Shown: positions 14,973 through 22,068 of the stretch, piece after piece
Numbering within the stretch: position 1 is the stretch's first letter
How the letters are laid out: every line of letters begins with the position of its first letter
Program-made: the position numbers and the translations under genes
Notes under the pieces: model-generated
What the model was told of the DNA's origin: nothing
What the model saw: the letters and a program-made list of their open reading frames with translations, nothing else
Databases searched by the model: none
Source of the DNA: Phycisphaerales bacterium
GTDB lineage: Bacteria; Planctomycetota; Phycisphaerae; Phycisphaerales; UBA1924
Length of the DNA: 41,991 nt
Assembly (NCBI GenBank): GCA_029260435.1
Contig: JAJDDG010000009.1
Span: 1-41,991, forward strand
Reading direction: 5' to 3'

Positions 14973-15063
14973 AGATCATCCGCGTCGCGACGACGCATCG
15001 AGAAATCACATAGGCAAGTAATCCCGCTTCGTAGGCCTTATCCAGAGGCGGGGTGAACAGCGA

Positions 15064-15079
15064 GTCCGCCACGGCGGAC
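15064..15079 (+). promoter_or_regulatory. Hairpin just upstream of the rpsG ribosome-binding site
   Basis: GTCCGCC at 15064-15070 and GGCGGAC at 15073-15079 can form a 6-bp stem with a 4-base loop, 10 bases before the AAAGGAG of rpsG. In E. coli, S7 represses its operon by binding the rpsL-rpsG intercistronic RNA. A similar role here is a guess from position. Confidence 0.3.
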
Positions 15080-15101
15080 AGATGAGCCAAAGGAGACCGA
15101 C

Positions 15102-15599
15102 ATGGCCGGCCGTATCACATCATCCGACTCACAGCTCCGCCCCGACCCGAAGTTCCATTCGCGGCTTCTGGCGAAGTTCATCAACTGCGTCATGACCGAT
15201 GGTCGCAAGACCGCGGCGGAGCGTGTGATGTACGACGCGCTCTCTGAGATCGAGACGCGGCTTGCCAAGGAACCGCCGAACGAGAACCTCCCGAAGGACG
15301 GGCTCGATGTGTTCGAGCGTGCGATCCGGAACGTGAAGCCGCGTGTCGAGGTGCGTTCGAAGCGGATCGGTGGTGCGAACTACCAGGTGCCGATCCAGGT
15401 GACCGAGAAGCGTCAGCGGGCGCTCGCGTTCCGTTGGATCATTGTTGCGTGCCGCAAGGAGAAGGGTCGCCCGATGCACATGCGTGTGGCGGACGAGCTT
15501 TGGCAGGCGGCCCGCGGTGAGGGCAAGGCGATGGCGACGCGCGAGCAGACCCACCGTATGGCCGAGGCGAACAAGGCGTTCGCGCACTTCGCACGATAA
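15102..15599 (+). CDS. rpsG: 30S ribosomal protein S7
   Basis: A 165-residue primary 16S rRNA-binding protein that nucleates the head of the small subunit and touches the E-site tRNA. Recognisable segments are DPKFHSRLLAKFINCVMTDGRKTAAERV, the beta arm region KPRVEVRSKRIGGANYQVP, and RWIIVACRKEKGRPMHMRVADEL. It is about 9 residues longer than E. coli's core, mainly through an insert around ETRLAKEPPNENLPKDG. The start has a strong AAAGGAG at 15089-15095. No clear terminator follows; the tmRNA promoter lies within the next 180 bases. Confidence 0.98.
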   Translation: MAGRITSSDSQLRPDPKFHSRLLAKFINCVMTDGRKTAAERVMYDALSEIETRLAKEPPNENLPKDGLDVFERAIRNVKPRVEVRSKRIGGANYQVPIQVTEKRQRALAFRWIIVACRKEKGRPMHMRVADELWQAARGEGKAMATREQTHRMAEANKAFAHFAR

Positions 15600-15727
15600 A
15601 CGCTGGGTTTTTGTTGTCTGTGTCGCTGTCGGTTCCATCGATTGGACCTGTTGTGCAGGGGCATGCGCACGATGTGAGCTTCAGGAACATATTTTCAACG
15701 AAGCGTGGTCGGTGTATGCCCGATGGG

Positions 15728-15733
15728 TATAAT
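15728..15733 (+). promoter_or_regulatory. -10 element of the tmRNA promoter
   Basis: A perfect TATAAT lies 45 bases before the mature tmRNA 5' end, which leaves room for a leader of about 38 bases to be removed by RNase P. No good -35 sequence is present at the expected spacing. Confidence 0.55.
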
Positions 15734-15777
15734 GGTTTGCTCGCCTGATTTCGATGAGGCGATGTTCTTTGACAATT

Positions 15778-16126
15778 GGGGCCGATCGGTTTCGACCGGG
15801 CAGGGAATGTTCGGAGTGGCGCGTCGCGGAGCATGTGGGCCGCGTTAACAAGTATGCACCATTTATAACTGCCAACACGCAGTACGCTCTCGCGGCCTAA
15901 TTAGGTTGCGATGACCACGCTATGACGCCTGATGGTGGCGTGGTCAACGATTATCAGGCTGGCTGCTGAGTTGTGTTTCAGGGTAAAGCGGCGAGAAATT
16001 TCTGAGACTGGGCCGAGTCCACGGTGCTTGTGCTGGTGACAAAGGCTGAGATTAAACCACGAGATACACGCGTAGAAGCTTCTTACGGACTGTTCCGGCA
16101 CGGGGGTTCGATTCCCCCCGGCTCCA
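15778..16126 (+). ncRNA. ssrA: Transfer-messenger RNA (tmRNA)
   Basis: A 349-base RNA that rescues stalled ribosomes with SmpB and tags the nascent protein for proteolysis. The 5' end GGGGCCG pairs with CGGCTCC (16119-16125) to form the acceptor stem, including the G3-U pair that specifies alanine. A T-arm with GGTTCGATTCC lies next to it, and the discriminator A is at 16126. CCA is not encoded, since TTG follows. The 5' region GATCGGTTTCGACCGGG matches the tmRNA D-loop-like domain. The tag frame starts with GCC at 15871 and ends at TAA (15898-15900): ANTQYALAA, ending in the usual protease-recognition ALAA. The RNA is one-piece, not permuted. A terminator follows at 16164. A low-GC pocket begins directly behind it, and tmRNA 3' ends are common integration sites. 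Confidence 0.97.
15871..15900 (+). other. tmRNA proteolysis-tag reading frame
   Basis: Nine codons plus TAA encode ANTQYALAA. The resume codon is GCC, and the tag ends with the ALAA degradation signal read by ClpXP-type proteases. Confidence 0.9.
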
Positions 16127-16163
16127 TTGTCAAGTCTGATCCGTTTTGAGGGATCAGCCTTGT

Positions 16164-16196
16164 AGCCCACTTAGTGATGCTAAGTGGGCTTTTTTA
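16164..16196 (+). terminator. Rho-independent terminator of tmRNA
   Basis: A perfect 11-bp stem (AGCCCACTTAG and CTAAGTGGGCT) with a TGATG loop is followed by a run of Ts, 38 bases after the tmRNA 3' end. From here to 16387 I see no gene; frames there show no family resemblance. Confidence 0.93.
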
Positions 16197-16387
16197 ATGC
16201 ACGCGGACGTTTGCACACAAACTCGTCTGAGGGGCGCTGCGCAATCATCGTTGAACTAACATTGCTCTTAGTACAAATACTGGGGGCAGGTCAAGTCACT
16301 CGGGGAGTAACGCCCGGTTCCGAAGGATGCCTACCCAGGCTGCGGCTTCTTGCTTCGAGAGGTGGCCCGGGGGTCGGATTATCGTGC

Positions 16388-16690
16388 TCATTTGAGACTC
16401 TCTCTAGTTTTCTCCTGCCAGGCTTCCCACGCCGCTATCGGTACGCGGATCGTGAATTCCGCCGGGCCATCGATATCGTGCCAGTCCATGACCGCCACGA
16501 TTTTCTTGAATTGAGATGGGAGGACGACCATCCGAACTGACTCAACCATGTGCTGCTCGGCGTCCCCCAGACCGCGTTCGATGAAAGTCTCGATCAGATC
16601 AGTCCGTGTCCTGCCCTTCTGCCGGGCTAAGCGGTCTAGCCGGGCGAGCAGGTCGGGTTGGAGGGCGATGGAGGTCTTCTGCTTGGCCAT
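16388..16690 (-). CDS. Ribbon-helix-helix (CopG-like) DNA-binding protein
   Basis: A 100-residue protein whose first 45 residues form a ribbon-helix-helix: a strand with KTSIALQP, helix DLLARLDRLARQKG, the turn R-T-R, and helix TDLIETFIERGL. Such proteins are mostly antitoxins or plasmid/phage repressors binding as dimers. The C-terminal half (VRMVVLPSQFKKIVAVMDW...EFTIRVPIAAWEAWQEKT) is not one I recognise. There is no adjacent toxin gene. The start at 16690 is preferred over an in-frame ATG six codons upstream, because a good promoter places transcription initiation at its A, giving a leaderless message. An inverted repeat inside that promoter suggests autorepression. The gene lies in the low-GC pocket behind the tmRNA, facing it. 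Confidence 0.75.
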   Translation of the reverse strand: MAKQKTSIALQPDLLARLDRLARQKGRTRTDLIETFIERGLGDAEQHMVESVRMVVLPSQFKKIVAVMDWHDIDGPAEFTIRVPIAAWEAWQEKTRESLK

Positions 16691-16696
16691 ACCGTA

Positions 16697-16724
16697 ATCA
16701 TACCGCATACGGGGTATATGTCAA
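16697..16724 (-). promoter_or_regulatory. Leaderless promoter and operator of the RHH gene
   Basis: On the minus strand TTGACA (16724-16719) and TATGAT (16702-16697) are 16 bases apart, and six bases later comes the ATG, so transcription probably begins at the start codon. The dyad ATACC-N8-GGTAT (16700-16717) lies across the spacer, as expected for a self-repressing ribbon-helix-helix protein. Confidence 0.6.
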
Positions 16725-16893
16725 CTGGTTGGGGAGCTAGCTTGCAGCAGTCGACTCGTGATACGCGTCGGCCACACCTTGATCTGCAGCCTGGAATCGC
16801 TTGCTTGTCGTTCAAGCGGGTAGTAGGGTCATTTCTTTCTGGTGGTAAATCAAGTCGTTGTGCAGATCCCTTGGTCCCCAGGTCGAGACATTT

Positions 16894-18222
16894 ATGGCGA
16901 AGCGAAGACGATCTCGAAGACGCAGGTATCGCTATTCGGGCTGGTACAGTTCCACACCCTCGAAGCGTGAACAAATATCATCGCTGTACGGCGGAATCGA
17001 CGGCGATGTACGGAGTCTCTTCTTCAAACTTGATCCTTTCACCCTTAAGTTAGTGTTCAACCGCTATGCCAAAGAATATGGGGAGGGCAAACGGAAGTAT
17101 GCGGAGAGCACCTTTAAGAAATGGAAGTCAGGTAAGGTTCAGATGGGCGGGGAAATTAGCGAGCGACTTGTCACGATCGTACCTCCGTTCCTGGATTTTG
17201 ACCAAAAGTATCACCTAATCACTAAGCTCTGGAACAAGCACCGGTCGGCGCCGTCAATCTCTGTGACGATCACGCCTCAAACTGGGATTGACGCTGCTAC
17301 CAGCATTGTTCTCGATGCGATTGAAGATGCCGGCGAAATTGAAATTCCATCCCAAGTCGCGGATCGCCTTGCTTGGCTGGCATCTGATGATGCGGTAACG
17401 GCGCAGGCGTTGCTTCAGCAAGTCGAACGCCGGGAGGCTGAGATAATTGCTTCAACCCTAGACCGCGAGCTCACCCAGTTGCTTGCTGTTGCCAGAGCCC
17501 ATTCAGATAAGAATGTGTCGGGCCACAAAGTAATTAAATTGCCATCGATTTCGGTTACAATTTATGTGAGCCAGCACTCAAATGTCTACACAACAGGAGG
17601 CAACATGAGTTCCGACGAGTCCGAAAGCAGTAGAGACTTGGCACGCCGGGATGAATCCCAGAAGCGAAGTGACCTTGCTCCTATTGATAATCCGAATGAC
17701 TTGATGGGGGAGGCGCTTAAGCGCATGTCGCCCAAAAAACAAGAAGAAGTAATCGGAAAGGCGACCGATGAAGCGCTCCGTTTGCAAGTGAAGCAGCAAG
17801 AGGGAGCCCTCGATCAGGAGATGGCGGCTCGCAAAGTGGATGAAGCATCAAGTGCTGCGGACCACCTTTCGCGTTCGGGAGTTGATTTTGAAGTTCATTC
17901 CGAACACCGATCGGAGCATGGCTCAACGAACATTACCGTTAGGAGCCCAAAGCGTCCCCTCAGTAAAGCACTTGGCGGTTGCTTTATTGCTACCGCTGCG
18001 TACGGCGACTATTCGCATCCTATGGTGCTTCATCTTCGTTTCTTTAGGGACGAGTACTTGACAGTAACATCCGCTGGGCGGACGTTCATTCGCTGCTACT
18101 ATCGACTCTCGCCGTCGCTTGCCCGACTTATCGCGGGCCATTTAATGTTAAGAGGTGTCGTTCGAGTCGGTCTCTGGCCCGCAGTTCAATTGGTCAAGCT
18201 CCTGCGCTTTTTCAACACCTGA
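16894..18222 (+). CDS. CFI-box-CTERM domain protein, possibly with two products
   Basis: A 442-residue protein of unknown role. Residues 1-15 are extremely basic (MAKRRRSRRRRYRYSG). Residues 25-116 look like a helical domain with no recognised family (SLFFKLDPFTLKLVFNRYAK, FKKWKSGKVQMGG). The heptapeptide PSISVTI occurs twice, at 120-126 and 217-223. Residues 238-350 are polar and helix-prone. The C-terminal part from Cys363 (GGCFIATAAYGDY, LRFFRDEYLTVTSAGRTF, CYYRLSPSLARLIAGH, then a hydrophobic LRGVVRVGLWPAVQLVKLL) matches the CFI-box-CTERM module, whose function is not established. The ATG at 16894 has a poor Shine-Dalgarno. An internal in-frame ATG at 17605 (Met238) has a perfect AGGAGG, which would give a separate 205-residue CFI-box protein. 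GC content is visibly lower than in the neighbours, suggesting acquisition. Confidence 0.72.
   Translation: MAKRRRSRRRRYRYSGWYSSTPSKREQISSLYGGIDGDVRSLFFKLDPFTLKLVFNRYAKEYGEGKRKYAESTFKKWKSGKVQMGGEISERLVTIVPPFLDFDQKYHLITKLWNKHRSAPSISVTITPQTGIDAATSIVLDAIEDAGEIEIPSQVADRLAWLASDDAVTAQALLQQVERREAEIIASTLDRELTQLLAVARAHSDKNVSGHKVIKLPSISVTIYVSQHSNVYTTGGNMSSDESESSRDLARRDESQKRSDLAPIDNPNDLMGEALKRMSPKKQEEVIGKATDEALRLQVKQQEGALDQEMAARKVDEASSAADHLSRSGVDFEVHSEHRSEHGSTNITVRSPKRPLSKALGGCFIATAAYGDYSHPMVLHLRFFRDEYLTVTSAGRTFIRCYYRLSPSLARLIAGHLMLRGVVRVGLWPAVQLVKLLRFFNT
17595..17607 (+). promoter_or_regulatory. Internal Shine-Dalgarno and in-frame start within the CFI-box gene
   Basis: AGGAGG at 17595-17600 lies four bases before ATG at 17605-17607, in the same frame as the long gene (codon 238). 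It is one of the strongest ribosome-binding sites in the window and sits at a linker between the two halves of the protein. Confidence 0.5.
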
Positions 18223-18304
18223 GTTCCTTGTTGACACTAACGCGATGCGTCTGGAGTAAAGCGAGGCTGTGCGAGAAGTTGTGCCGTAGTCTATTCCCTT
18301 CTCA

Positions 18305-18441
18305 CCTATCGTAGGCCACCATCGATAATGTCCTCCTACCACGCTACGCGTGGGCGGCGGGCGCGAGGATCGGTAATTGTTGGTTATCTTCCCGCAGCTT
18401 GCGCGTGGCATCGTAGCCGTCCATCTCCGGTCCATCAGAAT
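18305..18441 (-). pseudogene. Relic of a response-regulator receiver domain
   Basis: On the minus strand, directly after the argH stop, bases 18441-18430 read ILMD. After a frame change, bases 18427-18347 read EMDGYDATRKLREDNQQLPI followed by LAPAAHA and a stop. Canonical receiver domains read LMDMQMPxMDGYEATRxLRE...LPIIALTAHA, so about 10 bases coding for MQMP are missing and the frame is broken. Slightly further, ATCGATGGTGGC with TACGAT resembles the IDAGCDDY part in yet another frame. This appears to be the decayed receiver of a hybrid kinase or response regulator. It is too short and too broken to be functional. Nothing else is recognisable in 18223-18450. Confidence 0.6.
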
Positions 18442-18450
18442 ATGAACAGA

Positions 18451-19752
18451 CTACAGATCGGTGCGGAGGGCGGTGATGCGTGCCTCGATCTGAGCCAGCG
18501 CCAGGTTCCCTGTTGCGCCGAGGGATGAGCGGGCTTTGATGCTCACGGCGGGGTCACGGTTGTCGAGCGCATCGAGGTTGTCCGCGACATGTCGATAGGC
18601 GTCGCGGAAGGTGTGCCCATCGATGGCGAGTTGTACGGCGTCATCGGTCGCGTACATCGAGGGGTCGATCGCGCTGCGCATGCGATCGAGATTAAATGTC
18701 GTGTTCGAAATGAGATCGGGGATCAGTTCGAGCGCCTGGAATAGTGTGGTGACGCCGCGGATGAGGGGTTCTTTGGTGTGCTGGAGATCGCGGTGGTACC
18801 CGCTCGGTAGGGCGAGTGTGCATTGCAGTTCGGTCATGCACCCCGAGATGATCGGCGCGATGCCACGGAGTAACTCGGGGAGATCCGGGTTGTGTTTGTT
18901 GGGCATGATGGAGGAGCCGGTGGTCGCGGCGGGGGGCAGTGAAACAAAGCCGAACTCGGCGGTGGAGAAGAGGACGAGATCCCACGCGAGTCGGCGGATG
19001 ATCTGGGCGGGTTGCCAGAGTGCGCTCAGGACCTGGAGTTCGCTTGAGCCGCGGGTTGCCTGGGCGTGCATGGGATTGAGGAGGGTGCGCTCGAAGGCGA
19101 GGCGCTCGGTGGTGTGCTCGCGGGGGAGATCGATATTGACGCCGTACCCGGCGGCGGTGCCGAGCGGGCATTCGTCGATCCATGAGCGGGTGAGGCGGAG
19201 GAGCGAGGCGCTGGAGCAGAACCCTTCGGCGAACGACGCCATCCAGAGCCCGATGCTCGACGGGACGGCGCGCTGCATATGCGTGTACCCCGGCATGGGG
19301 TCGAACTCATGTGCGCGGGCACGTTGGAGTGCGGCATCGGCGGCATCAAGAGAGAGTAGTGCGGCGCGGGTGAGCGCATCTTTCATGTACAAGCGGAGTG
19401 CGACAAGGACCTGGTCATTGCGGGAGCGTCCGAGGTGGACGCGCTTGCCGTCCTCGCCGACTCTCGAAACGAGGTAGTCCTCGATCGCGGAGTGTCCGTC
19501 TTCGTAGCGATCGTCCAAGATGAACTTGCCCGCATCGATATCCGAGAGCATCTGTTCGAGCGCGGCGTCGATCGTGCTGGCGGTATCACCAGAAAGAGCG
19601 TTGATATCGGCGAGCCCCGCGACGTGCGCACGGGTCGCCTGGATATCGAATGGAAGAAGATGCTGGTCGAGATGGACGTCGCGCCCGGCCATGAAACGCA
19701 TGGTGCGCTCGTCCATGCTCGCGTTGGCTTTGGCCCAGAGTGGTTGTTTCAT
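18451..19752 (-). CDS. argH: Argininosuccinate lyase
   Basis: A 433-residue enzyme of the fumarase/aspartase superfamily; it cleaves argininosuccinate to arginine and fumarate, the last step of the pathway. The superfamily signature GSSIMPNKHNPD is present with the catalytic serine in its flexible loop. Further conserved blocks are SAIEDYLVSRVGEDGKRVHLGRSRNDQ, PGYTHMQRAVPSS, and PLGTAAGYGVNIDLPRE. It is the last gene of the argR-argF'-argG-argE'-argB-argC-argH operon and overlaps argC by an ATGA, implying translational coupling. The frame is open upstream inside argC, but the ATG at 19752 fits both the overlap and the family N-terminus (MKQPLWAKANAS). Its 3' end abuts a decayed receiver fragment, and no terminator is obvious. 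Confidence 0.96.
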   Translation of the reverse strand: MKQPLWAKANASMDERTMRFMAGRDVHLDQHLLPFDIQATRAHVAGLADINALSGDTASTIDAALEQMLSDIDAGKFILDDRYEDGHSAIEDYLVSRVGEDGKRVHLGRSRNDQVLVALRLYMKDALTRAALLSLDAADAALQRARAHEFDPMPGYTHMQRAVPSSIGLWMASFAEGFCSSASLLRLTRSWIDECPLGTAAGYGVNIDLPREHTTERLAFERTLLNPMHAQATRGSSELQVLSALWQPAQIIRRLAWDLVLFSTAEFGFVSLPPAATTGSSIMPNKHNPDLPELLRGIAPIISGCMTELQCTLALPSGYHRDLQHTKEPLIRGVTTLFQALELIPDLISNTTFNLDRMRSAIDPSMYATDDAVQLAIDGHTFRDAYRHVADNLDALDNRDPAVSIKARSSLGATGNLALAQIEARITALRTDL

Positions 19753-20717
19753 GGCGCGAGTCCGAGGAGTGGTGAGAGATTGAGCGCGAGGTTGATGTTC
19801 TGCAGCGCCTGCGATGCTGCACCCTTGAGCAGGTTGTCGATTACACAGACCGCTCCGGCACGCCCCGGTATAGCCGGGTCGATGGTGATGCCACCGATGA
19901 TCGCGGAGGGCGTGTTGACGACATCCTGCACACGGGGCATCTCCGGGCCTATGCAATCGATACAGGGTGAATCCGTGTACGCGGTGTTGTAGAAATCAGT
20001 CAGTTGTTCGACGGTCGTCCCATCGGGCACGTCGAACAGCGCTGTGAGAACGATGCCACGGAAGAATGGTGCGACGCTCGGCGCGAAACGGACGGGGCGG
20101 TACAGATGCGCGGAGGCCTCCTTCTCGTGGAGGTGCCCGGCGAGGGCGTATGGAGTGATGCCAGCATCGAGGAGAGAGGTGTCGTTGCGGGGGGAGGGCT
20201 TGGAGCCTGCGCCGGAGTACCCCGAAACGCCGAAGCAGTGGGGGGTGGTTGCGGTGAGATGCAGCACTGGTGCGAGGACGAGTTGCATCGCGGTGGCGTA
20301 GCACCCGGGGTTGGCGATGCGCCGTGCATTATGCAGACGCTCGGCGTGTAGCTCGGGGATCGTGTATATCCAGTTGTCATCGAAGCGCGTATCGGCGCTG
20401 AGGTCGATGATCAGCTTTGGTTGCGCACCTGCGCGGTCGAGTGTGTCGATGAAGGAATGTGTTCGCCCGTTGGGCATCGCGAGGACGAGGACATCCGGGC
20501 AGTCATGAGCGATCGATACAGGGTCGGTGTCGGTAAAAGAAAGATCGGGCGGGCCTGCATCGAGGACATCGCGGATGGATTGCCCGGTGTGCGTCGTGGA
20601 GACAGCGAGCGATAGGCGCAGCGTTGGGTGCTGGTCGAGCAGTGCGATCAGTTCACGCCCGACGTATCCACGCGCACCGACAATGCCGATCGAATGTGTC
20701 AGGGTGTCAGTGGACAA
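19749..20717 (-). CDS. argC: N-acetyl-gamma-glutamyl-phosphate reductase
   Basis: A 322-residue NADPH-dependent reductase turning N-acetylglutamyl phosphate into its semialdehyde. It has the dinucleotide motif GIVGARGYVGREL at residues 11-23, the NANPGCYAT-type active site (IANPGCYAT, Cys139), and GVSGYSGAGSKPSPRN with the downstream H-x-H-E region AGHLHEKEASAHL. It starts at a TTG (20717) placed 8 bases after AAGGAG and inside the end of argB, overlapping it by 11 bases. It overlaps argH by 4 bases at the other end. The protein belongs to the shorter ArgC type found with kinase-acetyltransferase ArgB fusions. Confidence 0.96.
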   Translation of the reverse strand: MSTDTLTHSIGIVGARGYVGRELIALLDQHPTLRLSLAVSTTHTGQSIRDVLDAGPPDLSFTDTDPVSIAHDCPDVLVLAMPNGRTHSFIDTLDRAGAQPKLIIDLSADTRFDDNWIYTIPELHAERLHNARRIANPGCYATAMQLVLAPVLHLTATTPHCFGVSGYSGAGSKPSPRNDTSLLDAGITPYALAGHLHEKEASAHLYRPVRFAPSVAPFFRGIVLTALFDVPDGTTVEQLTDFYNTAYTDSPCIDCIGPEMPRVQDVVNTPSAIIGGITIDPAIPGRAGAVCVIDNLLKGAASQALQNINLALNLSPLLGLAP

Positions 20718-22068
20718 GTGTGGACTCCTTGCGCCCGGGCAGGATCGGGCCGAGTGTGTTGGGGCGGGCGAGGGCGTGGTTGACGGCCTGCTGGATCTGG
20801 GCGTGGTCGGTGAGTCCTTTCCAGAAGACGATCCATTGAGACGAACGGATCATGCCGTCTGCACGCTGGATGTACCAAGGGTTGATGTCGTTTGTCGGGC
20901 GTGAGCGCCAGCAGAGTGTGGGTGTTTCTTCGAGGATTTTGTGCCAGAGTGATGCCGCGAGCCCGACGCCCTGCGCCTCGGAGGAGACGGCGAATTTGTC
21001 GAGATAGGGCACGGGCGCTTCGCGCGTGATAATCGCGACGGCTTCGTAGTCGCCGGCGACGAGGATCCGCAGGCGGTTTGAATTGCTGCGGAAGTACCCG
21101 TTGCGGAGCGGGCGGCCGAAGCTCTTTGAGATGACCGCGGCGAGACGGTCCGTGTCGAGCCCGTCGGCACCGGTATAGGCGCGGACGCGCACACCGCGCC
21201 GGATGAGCGTGCCCTGCCCGCGGTGTGTGAATAATTCGGATGCGATGTGTTCCGGAGAAGTGATCGAGATGGATGCGTCGGCTGGGAGGCGTTCGAGAAG
21301 AAAGCGGATCTCTCGGAGTTTGAGCGCCATGCCCGAATGCACCCAGTCGGCGCCGGTGAGTCCGTCGTAGTCTTCGACGAGGTTGATCGCGGGGATGATC
21401 TCGCCCCGCGGGTCGAGCAGTCCACCGGTCGGCGTAAGGAAGACGATCTTGTGCGCCTGCACGGAGAGCGCGAGTTCGCGTGTGGCGATGTCTGCGTTGA
21501 GGTTCAGGATCTGTCCGCCGTCGGTTTCGCCGAGCGGGGAGATGATCGGGACGACATTGTTCTCGAGTGTGCTGTCGATCAGTGATTTGCGGACGGAAGC
21601 GACCTCGCCGACGAGCCCGAGGTTGGTGTCGTGGGCGAGTTTCGTGGTGAACACACCGGATGAGAAGGGGCGGGCGCGCACGGCGTTACGCTCCAGCGCG
21701 TCCGCGAGTCTATGGCCTTCCTGTTGGAACACGGTGCGCGCGGCGGCAAGGATTTCGGGCGTGGTGACGCGCTGACCGTTGATCCACTCGCTCGATATAC
21801 CCTTTGATTCGAGTTCCGCCGAAAGCTGCGGGCCCGCGCCGTGGACGACGATGGGGCGCATGCCGACGTGGCAGAGGAACGAGAGGGAGGCGGCGAGTTC
21901 GTCGAGCTGTTCGGCAAGGATGCCGCCGCCGACCTTGATGACAACGCGGTGATGGGAGGCGTCGCGGGTGAAGGTCTGCAGGTATTTCGAGACCTCCTTT
22001 TTCGAGCCGAGGTTGTGCAGCAGGTTGACGATGATGTCGCGGAGTTGCATTGTTTGTGTCCCGGTCAT
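20707..22068 (-). CDS. argB: Bifunctional N-acetylglutamate synthase/kinase
   Basis: This 453-residue protein joins an amino-acid kinase domain (residues about 25-290) to a GNAT acetyltransferase domain (about 300-445). The kinase shows VVIKVGGGIL, VVHGAGPQLS, NLNADIATRELA and FLTPTGGL. The C-terminal domain has VAGDYEAVAIITRE, KFAVSSEAQGVGLAASLW and WRSRPTNDINPWYIQRADG. These match the vertebrate-like NAT domain of mitochondrial NAGS and of Xanthomonas NAGS/K, not the E. coli ArgA type. It should therefore catalyse both acetylation of glutamate and phosphorylation of acetylglutamate, the first two steps, and is probably the arginine-feedback target. The ATG at 22068 overlaps the argE' stop by ATGA; a second in-frame ATG is six codons later. 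It overlaps argC by 11 bases. Confidence 0.94.
   Translation of the reverse strand: MTGTQTMQLRDIIVNLLHNLGSKKEVSKYLQTFTRDASHHRVVIKVGGGILAEQLDELAASLSFLCHVGMRPIVVHGAGPQLSAELESKGISSEWINGQRVTTPEILAAARTVFQQEGHRLADALERNAVRARPFSSGVFTTKLAHDTNLGLVGEVASVRKSLIDSTLENNVVPIISPLGETDGGQILNLNADIATRELALSVQAHKIVFLTPTGGLLDPRGEIIPAINLVEDYDGLTGADWVHSGMALKLREIRFLLERLPADASISITSPEHIASELFTHRGQGTLIRRGVRVRAYTGADGLDTDRLAAVISKSFGRPLRNGYFRSNSNRLRILVAGDYEAVAIITREAPVPYLDKFAVSSEAQGVGLAASLWHKILEETPTLCWRSRPTNDINPWYIQRADGMIRSSQWIVFWKGLTDHAQIQQAVNHALARPNTLGPILPGRKESTLVH

Noticed and set aside
16184-16540. Plus-strand frame behind the tmRNA (118 codons)
   Set aside because: It starts within the terminator and half of it lies opposite the RHH gene; composition and lack of a ribosome-binding site argue against it.
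18339-18353. Hairpin CCACGC-TAC-GCGTGG as terminator of argH
   Set aside because: No T run follows on either strand, and the stretch lies inside the receiver fossil.
16127-18450. Second copy of the tmRNA 3' end as a right attachment site
   Set aside because: I looked for GGTTCGATTCCC and CGGCTCCA beyond 16126 and found none in the pocket, so no island boundary can be drawn.
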